Of a stretch of DNA of 64,000 bases, positions 19,394 to 26,323 are shown piece after piece. Positions within the stretch are counted from its first letter, which is position 1, and the number at the start of each line of letters is the position of its first letter. The translations under genes and the position numbers were made by a program. Under the pieces are notes generated by a model that ran no database searches, was not told where the DNA came from, and worked only from the letters and a program-made list of their open reading frames with translations. Source of the DNA: a bacterium (GTDB lineage Bacteria; CSSED10-310; JAFGSJ01). The stretch is from positions 62,001 through 126,000 of the forward strand of contig JAFGSJ010000004.1 in assembly GCA_016934675.1 (NCBI GenBank), in the 5' to 3' direction.

Positions 19394-20092
19394 ATGAGCG
19401 ATCACAATAAAGTCATGACCCCCCGCGTTCTCATACTTTTGTTCATTTTCATCGTAGTTGTCCCCTTTCTGCCCCTGTTGCTTTCCCAAAGGTGGAACTG
19501 GTGGGAAGCCTGGATTTTTTTTCTGATTTATGTGCTGGGTTTTGTGATCAGTCGTGCCCTGGCTGCCCGACGACATCCGGACCTGCTCGCCGAACGGGCC
19601 CATTTCATGTGCCACCAGGATGCCAAGTCCTGGGATAAGGTCCTTTCGCCCCTGGTCGGACTGGGAGGCGCGTTCATTCCGCTGACCGCCGGTTTGGAGG
19701 CACGCTGGCATTGGTCTTACTCGCTTGCTCTTCCGATCAAAATTCTGGCCCTGCTCCTTATTCTGGGAGGATTTACCCTGGCTTCTCTCGCCCTGATCGA
19801 AAACAGGTTCTTCTCCGGCATGGTCCGCATCCAAAAAGATCGGGACCATAAACCTATCAGCAGCGGCCCTTACCGCTGGCTGCGCCATCCGGGTTATACC
19901 GGAGCACTCGTGTCATATCTGGGTACACCACTCTTATTAAACTCGAACTGGACCTTTGTGCCGGTGCTTTTTCTTGGCGTAGTGCTGATTATCAGAACCA
20001 ATCTTGAAGACAAAACCCTACGCACCGAATTATCCGGTTATGAAGAATATGCTCAACAGGTGCGATACCGTCTATTGCCGGGTATCTGGTAG
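19394..20092 (+). CDS. Isoprenylcysteine carboxyl methyltransferase-like integral membrane protein
   Basis: A 232-aa protein with about five membrane segments. The C-terminal half has the ICMT/PEMT signature: GPYRWLRHPGYTGALVSY, then LRTELSGYEEYAQQVRYRLLP. These motifs bind SAM and the head group in integral membrane methyltransferases. Bacteria lack prenylated proteins of the eukaryotic type, so the substrate is probably a lipid or small isoprenoid (inference). The ATG at 19394 follows GAGGTG. An internal 40-base piece of this gene (19761-19800) recurs at 21441-21480. It is followed 15 bases later by the SRPBCC gene. Confidence 0.8.
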   Translation: MSDHNKVMTPRVLILLFIFIVVVPFLPLLLSQRWNWWEAWIFFLIYVLGFVISRALAARRHPDLLAERAHFMCHQDAKSWDKVLSPLVGLGGAFIPLTAGLEARWHWSYSLALPIKILALLLILGGFTLASLALIENRFFSGMVRIQKDRDHKPISSGPYRWLRHPGYTGALVSYLGTPLLLNSNWTFVPVLFLGVVLIIRTNLEDKTLRTELSGYEEYAQQVRYRLLPGIW

Positions 20093-20107
20093 TATTCCCA
20101 GGCACAG

Positions 20108-20629
20108 ATGGAGCATGGCATGCATATCAACAATGTTCACGAACGGATATTGACTGCTGAGCCGGCACAGGTGGAAAAGTTGATCGATTCTCTTTCGTCG
20201 GATCAGGACGCTTTGTGGCCGTGGCACTCTTGGCCACGCATGAGATTCGATCTCGCTCTGAGTGTCGGGGCTTCGGGCGGACACGGCCCGATTCGGTATG
20301 TCGTGGAGGCTTATGATCCGGGACACTCGATTACCTTTCGCTTCACCGGCCCGAAAGGCTTTGACGGCTTTCATCAATTCCTGGTTTCAAGCGGTCCGGA
20401 ACAGTCTGTCATTCTGAGACATACTATTGCAATGAGTACGCATGGTCTGGCTCTCCTGTCCTGGCCCCTTATATTTCGACCCATGCATGATGCTCTGCTC
20501 GAGGACTGTCTGGCCCAGGCCCAGGCCTCACTCGGTCTAAACCCCTCAATCAAACCCTGGTCTGCCTGGGTAAAGTTGCTCCGTTGGACATTATCCATGT
20601 TTCCTTATTCTTATGGGATATTTGGGTAA
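20108..20629 (+). CDS. SRPBCC-type (polyketide cyclase/START-like) protein, 3' end at a recombination junction
   Basis: A 173-aa protein reading as a helix-grip fold: an N-terminal HERILTAEPAQVEKLIDSL, then a beta-rich core (VVEAYDPGHSITFRF, SVILRHTIAM) and a long C-terminal helix (MHDALLEDCLAQAQASL). Such domains bind hydrophobic ligands; the function here is unknown. It is co-directional with the ICMT-like gene. Its stop codon lies exactly where the duplicated lipoprotein segment begins (about 20626), so the C-terminus may have been altered. The start could be 20108 or the ATG at 20120. Confidence 0.6.
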   Translation: MEHGMHINNVHERILTAEPAQVEKLIDSLSSDQDALWPWHSWPRMRFDLALSVGASGGHGPIRYVVEAYDPGHSITFRFTGPKGFDGFHQFLVSSGPEQSVILRHTIAMSTHGLALLSWPLIFRPMHDALLEDCLAQAQASLGLNPSIKPWSAWVKLLRWTLSMFPYSYGIFG

Positions 20630-21060
20630 TAGACGACCTCGATGCCATAATACTCCCCTGCCTGAAAGTAGAAATCCTGGGAAGGTTTCTCGGGGAGCCA
20701 ATACTCATAAGGAAATGCCTCCAGTGTATAGGGACCCTCTGCCAGTAATGCTTCGAATGTATTGATAAATCGCCATTCCTCCATGGTTTGTGTGTTCGTG
20801 AGGAGCATCTCATTACCCGTGACCTCGACGGGTTTCGTCCATATTTGCACCTCGGCAGGATTTTCCTCGGGCGTTGATGTGGCAGTTGGGGTCACAATCG
20901 GGGTCGGGGTCGGAGTCGGGGTGTTCTCAGCGGTCGTGGCGGTTGGACTAGGCTTCGAGTCGTCATCATCATCGTCACAACCAAGCAGGAACAAACCATG
21001 TGAAAACGCAACAAATAAGCAAAGAATACAGAGTGAACCAAATATGAACGTGTGTCGCAT
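20611..21060 (-). CDS. Truncated poly-Asp lipoprotein, paralogue of the downstream TlpA-like lipoprotein
   Basis: A 149-aa lipoprotein: signal peptide, lipobox LFLLGC with Cys28, then six Asp and a TPTPTPT-rich linker, then a small beta domain ending GIEVVYY. It is nearly the same as residues 1-147 of the protein at 21577-22470 but stops after PNIP, so the whole thioredoxin domain is missing. Homology ends at about base 20626, within the 3' end of the convergent SRPBCC gene. A strong RBS (AGGAGG) precedes the ATG at 21060. It may still be made as a short lipoprotein, or be a decaying copy. An in-frame start further upstream (21165) has no RBS. Confidence 0.7.
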   Translation of the reverse strand: MRHTFIFGSLCILCLFVAFSHGLFLLGCDDDDDDSKPSPTATTAENTPTPTPTPIVTPTATSTPEENPAEVQIWTKPVEVTGNEMLLTNTQTMEEWRFINTFEALLAEGPYTLEAFPYEYWLPEKPSQDFYFQAGEYYGIEVVYYPNIP

Positions 21061-21150
21061 AAATCCCTCCTGATTGAGTTGCGACCGGATCATTGTTTGA
21101 ACATCTTTTTGTTCAAAAAGACAATCTCCGGTCCCGATAATATGTCCATT
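20626..21150. repeat. Direct duplication, copy A
   Basis: This segment repeats 22030-22560 in the same orientation at roughly 85-90% identity by eye. It covers the 5' leader, RBS, signal peptide, linker and beta domain of the lipoprotein. The shared block starts at 'gtaatagac' (20626-20634, 22030-22038). Confidence 0.8.
21096..21117 (-). promoter_or_regulatory. Leader stem-loop, copy A
   Basis: TTTGAAC (21096-21102) and GTTCAAA (21111-21117) form a perfect 7-bp inverted repeat in the leader of the truncated lipoprotein. Outer bases (ccgga ... tccgg) can extend it imperfectly. The same element occurs in copy B. Confidence 0.4.
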
Positions 21151-21206
21151 TGTATCTAATCTCAATTATAAAGCGAAGGTAGAAAAAAAGCAAGAAAAAA
21201 GTTAAG

Positions 21207-21225
21207 AAGTGCATATTATGCACTT
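21207..21225. promoter_or_regulatory. 19-bp palindrome
   Basis: AAGTGCATA, one base, TATGCACTT: a perfect inverted repeat with 9-bp arms, about 150 bases upstream of the truncated lipoprotein start and flanked by poly-A runs. It could be an operator, or on the minus strand a hairpin followed by T-rich sequence (weak terminator). Confidence 0.4.
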
Positions 21226-21440
21226 GCGCTTTTTGCAGCGATGATACATGCCTCTGATCATCAGACTCAAACGACCATCGACCTTTCCCGGCCCCTGACC
21301 CAAGAGGAGGCCCCAGCTCGCTATCGTCTGGGTGAAGAAGCGGTCATCCTGGCCTTGTTGTTGCTCTCGGCGAAACTCGTGTCCCCGAACGAGGGGGAGG
21401 CATCGCCAGAACCCAATACTCCCTCGTGAGTGATTCCACA

Positions 21441-21480
21441 TTCTGGGAGGTTTTACCCTGGCTTCTCTCGCCCTGAATGA
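21441..21480 (+). repeat. 40-base copy of an internal piece of the ICMT-like gene
   Basis: Matches 19761-19800 at 37 of 40 positions in the same orientation. It is too short to encode anything and appears to be a leftover of local rearrangement. Confidence 0.7.
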
Positions 21481-21576
21481 ACCACTCCCCGTTGCCTGAG
21501 CAGGTGATCCTGTTCAGGAAATGAACACATGGTCGTGGTCAACTGTAAAAAAAATGAACAGTTCTGGTCGTGCAGC

Positions 21577-22470
21577 CTACAACAATGATTCGATCATGGC
21601 CCGAATCTCGCCTTCGTTATATCCGGCTTTCTTATAACGAATGATCATGTTCCGGTCGATGACCAGGTTCAGGGGGATGTAGCCCTCTGTATTAAAGAGG
21701 TTCCAGACCGTAAAATCCTGATCGTACAAGACCGGAAAGGTGATACCATAGGTGTTGGCCCAGGTCGCACAATCGGCCGCATTGGCTTGGTTTCCGGTTG
21801 CGTCCTCGATCAGGACTGACAGGATAATGAAGCCCTGGTTTTTATACTGTTGATAGAGGGCTTCGCTTTTCGAGGCCTCCGTCTTACACGGACCGCACCA
21901 CATGGCCGACAAATCGAGTAGAATGACCTGCCCCCAATAACTATACAGACTATGAGATGTTTCGTATCGATCATTGAGGGTGAAGTTAAAAGCCCGGTCA
22001 CCAACCAGGTTTCCTTCTTGGGCATTACAGTAATAGACAACCTCGATGCCATAATATTCCCCTGCCTGGAAGTACAAATCCTGGGAAGGATTTTCAGGAA
22101 GCCAATACTCACATGGAAAAGCTTCCAGTGTATAGGAACCCTCGGCCAGTGATGCTTCGAAAGCATTGATAAATCGCCATTCCTCCATGGTTTGTGTGTT
22201 CGTCAGGAGCATCTCATTACCGGTGACATCGACGGGTTTCGTCCAAATCTGCACACTGGCAGTACTTTCACCTGGAGTTGCTGTGGCTGTCGGTGTCTCA
22301 AGCGGAGTATGGGTCGGGGTCGGGGTCGGGGTGTTCTCAGTGGTCGTGGCGGTTGGACTAGGCGTCGAGTCGTCATCATCATCGTCACAACCAAGCAGGA
22401 ACAAACCATGTGAAACCGCAATAAAAAAACAAAGCAAACAGAGTGAACCGAGTATGAATATGTGTCGCAT
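21577..22470 (-). CDS. Poly-Asp lipoprotein with thioredoxin (TlpA/ResA-type) domain
   Basis: A 297-aa lipoprotein. Signal peptide with lipobox LFLLGC (Cys28), six consecutive Asp, a Thr-Pro-rich spacer (about 36-70), a small beta domain (72-148) and a C-terminal thioredoxin-like domain (about 155-297) with active site WCGPC (Cys192, Cys195) and the cis-Pro region GYIPLN. TlpA-type proteins reduce or oxidise disulfides outside the cytoplasm. The residue after the lipid cysteine is Asp; in Enterobacteria this keeps lipoproteins in the inner membrane, but whether that holds here is unknown. RBS AGGAGG precedes the ATG. Confidence 0.85.
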   Translation of the reverse strand: MRHIFILGSLCLLCFFIAVSHGLFLLGCDDDDDDSTPSPTATTTENTPTPTPTHTPLETPTATATPGESTASVQIWTKPVDVTGNEMLLTNTQTMEEWRFINAFEASLAEGSYTLEAFPCEYWLPENPSQDLYFQAGEYYGIEVVYYCNAQEGNLVGDRAFNFTLNDRYETSHSLYSYWGQVILLDLSAMWCGPCKTEASKSEALYQQYKNQGFIILSVLIEDATGNQANAADCATWANTYGITFPVLYDQDFTVWNLFNTEGYIPLNLVIDRNMIIRYKKAGYNEGEIRAMIESLL

Positions 22471-22560
22471 AAAAGCCCTCCTGAATGAGTTGTGACCGGA
22501 TCATTGTTTGAACATCAATTGTTCAAAGAGACAATCTCCGGCTCATTTATCATGTTCATT
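22030..22560. repeat. Direct duplication, copy B
   Basis: Second copy of the lipoprotein 5' segment (see 20626-21150). This copy is followed by the thioredoxin domain and is presumably the parent. Confidence 0.8.
22507..22527 (-). promoter_or_regulatory. Leader stem-loop, copy B
   Basis: TTTGAAC (22507-22513) and GTTCAAA (22521-22527) with a 7-base loop, in the same place relative to the RBS as in copy A. The arms are unchanged while the loop differs, which hints at selection on the stem. Confidence 0.4.
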
Positions 22561-22620
22561 CCACTGCAATTCCTATGCCACTGGCACTGGCGTAATTCTA
22601 ATACCATCACATTGTAATAA

Positions 22621-23064
22621 TCAACCAGGATTAGACAGTAGACAGAGAAAAATGTATAGGGTGTTCATCGAGGAAATTGGGTGAAAAGTGCCCTCCGAGT
22701 CCTCTAAACAAATTTGTTCAGGGCACATATCTCTTTTGAAACGATAGTGCTGGAGCAGAGATTCAAGAAAATCCGACAGTTGTGCGCTGTGAAAAATACA
22801 TTTGGCATTATGTCGATTCAGCAGACCGATAGTTTGTAATTGCTCCAGGCCGATTGTCGTGAACGAGGTCAAATCGATTTCGCCATAATCGAAGGGCTGC
22901 CGAGTGTCCGAAGGCACAGTTTTCAGCCTCGACATCACTGTGATATTGTCCGCTTTACCATGCCCTGGATAAAATTTAACCTCTCTTATGACCGGGATTT
23001 GATCAAAAGGTTGAAAAAAAATCCAGTCAACGTTTCCGGAGAACACCCTTCCGGGGACAGACAT
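22621..23064 (-). CDS. Small hypothetical protein, possibly STAS-like
   Basis: Up to 147 aa, overlapping the 3' end of nth by 38 bases. The middle reads as alternating strand and helix (YGEIDLTSFTTIGLEQL, then NAKCIFHSAQLSDFLESLLQHY), which resembles a STAS domain of the MlaB / anti-sigma-antagonist type. This is a weak similarity judged by eye. No convincing RBS is present for any start (ATG 23064, GTG 23046 or ATG 22935), so translation may depend on coupling to nth. Confidence 0.4.
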   Translation of the reverse strand: MSVPGRVFSGNVDWIFFQPFDQIPVIREVKFYPGHGKADNITVMSRLKTVPSDTRQPFDYGEIDLTSFTTIGLEQLQTIGLLNRHNAKCIFHSAQLSDFLESLLQHYRFKRDMCPEQICLEDSEGTFHPISSMNTLYIFLCLLSNPG

Positions 23065-23686
23065 TGGAAACGGGGCATGTGCTACAGAATGGTGAAATGG
23101 GCCGGCAGGTTTGTTGACCGAAGCTGACCAGGACTGTGTTAATTTCTTTCCACCAGCGGGAGGGCAATTTTTTGCGCAGGGCCATTTCAGTCTGGGCCGG
23201 TGTTTGGGTCGCGACATATCCCCAGCGATTGGTGATGCGATGGACATGAGTATCGACACAGATAGCGTCAGCATCGAAAGCCAGGGCCAAAACCAGGTTC
23301 GCGGTTTTGCGTCCGACTCCTGGTAATTCGAGCAATTCGGCCATATTCTGGGGCACTAGTCCACCATATCGTTCGTTTAATATTCGTCCCAGTTTTTTGA
23401 GGTTTCGGGCTTTGGTCCGATAGAAGCCGACCGGATAAATCAAGCGGACCAGCTCAGGTTCGGACAGAGCCTCGAGGTCTCGGGCCGAGCCTACATGTTC
23501 AAAAAGTCTCTGGGCTGCGACCAGCGTCGTTTCGTCTTTTGTCCTGGAACTGAGAATAGTCGATACCAGGACATAGAGGGGCGAGTGTTGGTCACGAGCT
23601 ATGTGGGTCACACTGGGAAGCTGAAATGCTTCCACATACTCAGAAATTTTTTGGAGCACTGGCTCGATGGGAAATGGCCGTTGCAT
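23027..23686 (-). CDS. nth: Endonuclease III (base-excision DNA glycosylase/AP lyase)
   Basis: A 219-aa enzyme removing oxidised pyrimidines from DNA. The helix-hairpin-helix LPGVGRKTANLVL carries the catalytic lysine (K127), and the catalytic aspartate is D145 in VDTHVHRI. The C-terminal 4Fe-4S site has the exact spacing C-x6-C-x2-C-x5-C (Cys194, 201, 204, 210). An RBS AAGGAG precedes the ATG at 23686. Full length. Confidence 0.96.
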   Translation of the reverse strand: MQRPFPIEPVLQKISEYVEAFQLPSVTHIARDQHSPLYVLVSTILSSRTKDETTLVAAQRLFEHVGSARDLEALSEPELVRLIYPVGFYRTKARNLKKLGRILNERYGGLVPQNMAELLELPGVGRKTANLVLALAFDADAICVDTHVHRITNRWGYVATQTPAQTEMALRKKLPSRWWKEINTVLVSFGQQTCRPISPFCSTCPVSNVCPRKGVLRKR

Positions 23687-23897
23687 TCGTCACTCCTTTT
23701 CGAATACTGTGATCAGATATGGAGTATGTATGGCACATTCCCCCATTTCTCCAGAGGTTGATCCCGGTTACCAATGAAGTGCGGGTACTCTTCACATACA
23801 GTCATCGATGGACTATGTTCTATGAGGGTGTAAAGGAATGATGATTACATCTGCCATGAATTGACGCTGATGGACACTCTGTCACGGGGATAACGAT

Positions 23898-24311
23898 TTG
23901 GAGAACAAATCGTCGATATTCAAGCCCTTACCGAACAAGGGCCTGTTTTTGAAGCGGGGCGATCATTGCTGGAGTTGGCTGACCGTTCCCCAGACCGTGG
24001 CCATGCTCTACCTCGAACAGTCGGGTGACGAGCGGGAATGGCAAGCCCGTCTTCTGGAACTGATCGCCATCACCCTGAAACGCATGAATAAGCATTGTCC
24101 GGATGAACTTAAACCTTTTCTGGACAGGAGTGACCTGGACCAAAAACTGCATCGGACCGCCTACTGGTTTCTGCCGCCGATGACTGAATTGAAAATGGCG
24201 TTTGTGACCCTGCCTGACACCTGGTCCTGTTCGACCACGGACCTGTTTCGAGACCCGTTTCTGCAATCGGTATCGGAACAACTGAAGGGCTGTTCCTTCC
24301 GCTTACCTTGA
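23898..24311 (+). CDS. Hypothetical protein
   Basis: A 137-aa protein that probably starts at a TTG (23898) with GGGGA 7 bases upstream. It is rich in Trp and Leu, with predicted amphipathic helices (WQARLLELIAITLKRMNKH) and no signal peptide. I do not recognise a family. It stands alone between nth (divergent) and the next plus-strand genes. Confidence 0.5.
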   Translation: MENKSSIFKPLPNKGLFLKRGDHCWSWLTVPQTVAMLYLEQSGDEREWQARLLELIAITLKRMNKHCPDELKPFLDRSDLDQKLHRTAYWFLPPMTELKMAFVTLPDTWSCSTTDLFRDPFLQSVSEQLKGCSFRLP

Positions 24312-24424
24312 AAAGGAAGGGTCTGGCAGCTATAGTACTCAGGAGCAGACTGTGTAGAATGGTTCCGGTCTGACGGAAAAGCGACAGACTTGCGAAGATC
24401 TGTCGTTATCCAGAAAGGCGAGTC

Positions 24425-24517
24425 ATGGATTGGAATATTGTCATCCCTTTACTTATCATTGTCATCTGGTTCGTTCTGAATTATTTTATTCTGCCCCGTT
24501 TTGGCATCTCGACCTGA
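24425..24517 (+). CDS. 30-residue single-helix membrane microprotein
   Basis: A complete 30-codon reading frame with an RBS (AAGGCGAG) placed 4-5 bases before the ATG. The peptide begins MDWN, has one hydrophobic helix (IVIPLLIIVIWFVLNYFI), and ends LPRFGIST. The pattern of an N-terminal acidic Trp residue, one membrane helix and a short PR-x-G tail looks like a genuine small protein. A hairpin (arms 24382-24388 and 24399-24405) lies just upstream. It accounts for part of the 344-base gap 24312-24655. Function unknown. Confidence 0.5.
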   Translation: MDWNIVIPLLIIVIWFVLNYFILPRFGIST

Positions 24518-24655
24518 CTGTCGAAGTCATGCCGGATCGAGGATCGGTCCGATCAAACCCAAAATCGGGACAAAGAGAAAATCTAGGTTCTGGACAATGC
24601 ACCTCGGACATTTCGCGAAACGATCAGAATCTCCTCATGCTTAAGCGAAAAAGGT

Positions 24656-26170
24656 ATGCTGGTGACCCTGTTTTCAGACTGCCTGCTTGATAAATCCCGG
24701 ACCAAATTGGTCATTATCCTTGTTCTGGCGGTTTTGTTGCGTGTGCCCGGCTTATTTTTACCTTCGTTGACCGGCGATGAAATCTCGACCGTCAGTCAGG
24801 CCAGTTATGATTTTCAAGACATGCTTGTCCGACTGGCCGTCATCGATATCCCCGGTGCTGATATAGCTCCACCGTTATACTTCATCATCCTGCATGTTTT
24901 TTTGAAGCTCTTCTCGTTTGTTCCCTGGGCGACCCGGGCCTTATCACTTTTGTTCGATCTGCTGGCTATTGCTGCGGTGTTCGGATTGGGACGAGTCGTT
25001 TTTTCGGACCGGCTCGCCTTACTCTCGGCACTGTTCTTTGCCCTGTCACCCTTTCAGATCTGGTATGCCACCGAGATTCGTATGTATGCTCTGGCCGCTT
25101 TATTGGCCACACTCAGCACTCTTTATTATCTGCGATACTCGGTCCAAGCCACCGGACACAACCTGTTCTGTTACGCTCTTTTTTCCCTTCTGGGCATCTA
25201 TACGCAGTACTATTTTGCTTTGCTCCTGATCGGTCAGATGGTCGTGGCTGTTTTCTTTTGGGACCGGTCTCGGACCAAGGCCCTGATCTATGCCTATCTG
25301 GTCATGGGCGTGTTGTATCTGCCCTGGCTGGCCCCTTTTCTCAATGATCTCAAAGTTCTGAGCTGCAATGTTGTGCCTGAGGCGGTCAATCCCTTGACTG
25401 TCCCGGTCTATCTCGTGCTGAAACTTGTCTTTTTCGGTAACAGGTTCTTCCTGCTCGCCCAGCTCTGGCCGTATCTGATCGGGGCCGGATTACTCGGACT
25501 CCTCCTTGTTCTTTTTCTGAAGAGGTGGCGGCATTTCGGGCCCCATGTTCACTACCTGTTCATGATTTTGGGATGTGGCCTGCTCTTGATTCTGATTTCC
25601 TCGTTTCTTTCGCGGCAGGTTTTCCGACCGCATGCGGCTATTGTTTTTCTGCCATTAGTGCTGGTCCTGTTGGCCCACTGGATCGACACGCTGTTCAAAC
25701 CCTCTTTGTCTCTTCTGATCAGGATAACCTTCATTAGTATCTGGGGTTTTGTCCTGATAGCGTATAATTTCGCGCCCCTGTACGGCAAGGCCCGGGTCAA
25801 GGAAGCGGTCGCATTCCTGAATGCAATCAATCAAAATCAGGCACCCGTGCTGAATCCCCCCCTGCAAATCCCCTGTCCGGATACGATCAAACCCGGTTCC
25901 TTCGAGGTCATTGAGTATTATGCTGACCGGCAGTTTCCGGTCCATTTTCTGGCGGGAGAGAAAGTGTCCGAATTGGTAACGAATCTTCAGCGGATTGTGG
26001 GACAGTCGCCCGAGTTTTATCTGATAAACTATGAGGACCGTATCCCGCCCGATTTCATCACAGAGCTTAAAACAGCAATCGATCGTGAGTTTAAACTGGT
26101 CCACACCACTCGATTCGAGAGCCTGGTCGAAACTTTTCCTCTGGCTGTCCACTATTACCGTCGCCATTAG
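24656..26170 (+). CDS. Family-39-like membrane glycosyltransferase
   Basis: A 504-aa integral membrane protein with about ten hydrophobic helices. The first extracytoplasmic loop holds the acidic motif TGDEIST (about residues 38-44), as in ArnT/PMT-type (GT39/GT83) enzymes that use polyprenyl-phosphate sugars. A segment ALSPFQIWYATEIRMYALAALLA is typical of this group. A soluble C-terminal domain of about 120 residues follows. It probably glycosylates a lipid or protein at the outer face of the inner membrane. RBS AAAAAGG precedes the ATG. Confidence 0.85.
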   Translation: MLVTLFSDCLLDKSRTKLVIILVLAVLLRVPGLFLPSLTGDEISTVSQASYDFQDMLVRLAVIDIPGADIAPPLYFIILHVFLKLFSFVPWATRALSLLFDLLAIAAVFGLGRVVFSDRLALLSALFFALSPFQIWYATEIRMYALAALLATLSTLYYLRYSVQATGHNLFCYALFSLLGIYTQYYFALLLIGQMVVAVFFWDRSRTKALIYAYLVMGVLYLPWLAPFLNDLKVLSCNVVPEAVNPLTVPVYLVLKLVFFGNRFFLLAQLWPYLIGAGLLGLLLVLFLKRWRHFGPHVHYLFMILGCGLLLILISSFLSRQVFRPHAAIVFLPLVLVLLAHWIDTLFKPSLSLLIRITFISIWGFVLIAYNFAPLYGKARVKEAVAFLNAINQNQAPVLNPPLQIPCPDTIKPGSFEVIEYYADRQFPVHFLAGEKVSELVTNLQRIVGQSPEFYLINYEDRIPPDFITELKTAIDREFKLVHTTRFESLVETFPLAVHYYRRH

Positions 26171-26323
26171 CATTATTCCATTCAAACCGGCAAACGCTTT
26201 TCCGGGTTTGTTGTCACAATCCTGACATGGATCAGAATAATCGTCATGGTCAGAACTTGAAAAAGGAAAGGGAAGGATTTAGGTTAGCTGTATTCTCAGA
26301 GGTCTTTATTCGGGAGAAAGGGG

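Larger units (their letters stand above)
21061..21576. other. Gap between the duplicated lipoprotein genes
   Basis: About 515 bases holding the leader of the truncated copy (with a stem-loop at 21096-21117), an A-rich tract (21181-21206), a perfect 9-bp-arm palindrome (21207-21225) and a 40-base scrap of the ICMT-like gene (21441-21480). A 62-codon plus-strand frame at 21241 has no recognisable content. Confidence 0.5.

Noticed and set aside
21241..21429. 62-codon plus-strand frame between the duplicated lipoproteins
   Set aside because: No RBS of note, no family resemblance, region shows signs of rearrangement.
24370..24410. Hairpin before the microprotein considered as a tRNA arm
   Set aside because: No cloverleaf can be formed around it.
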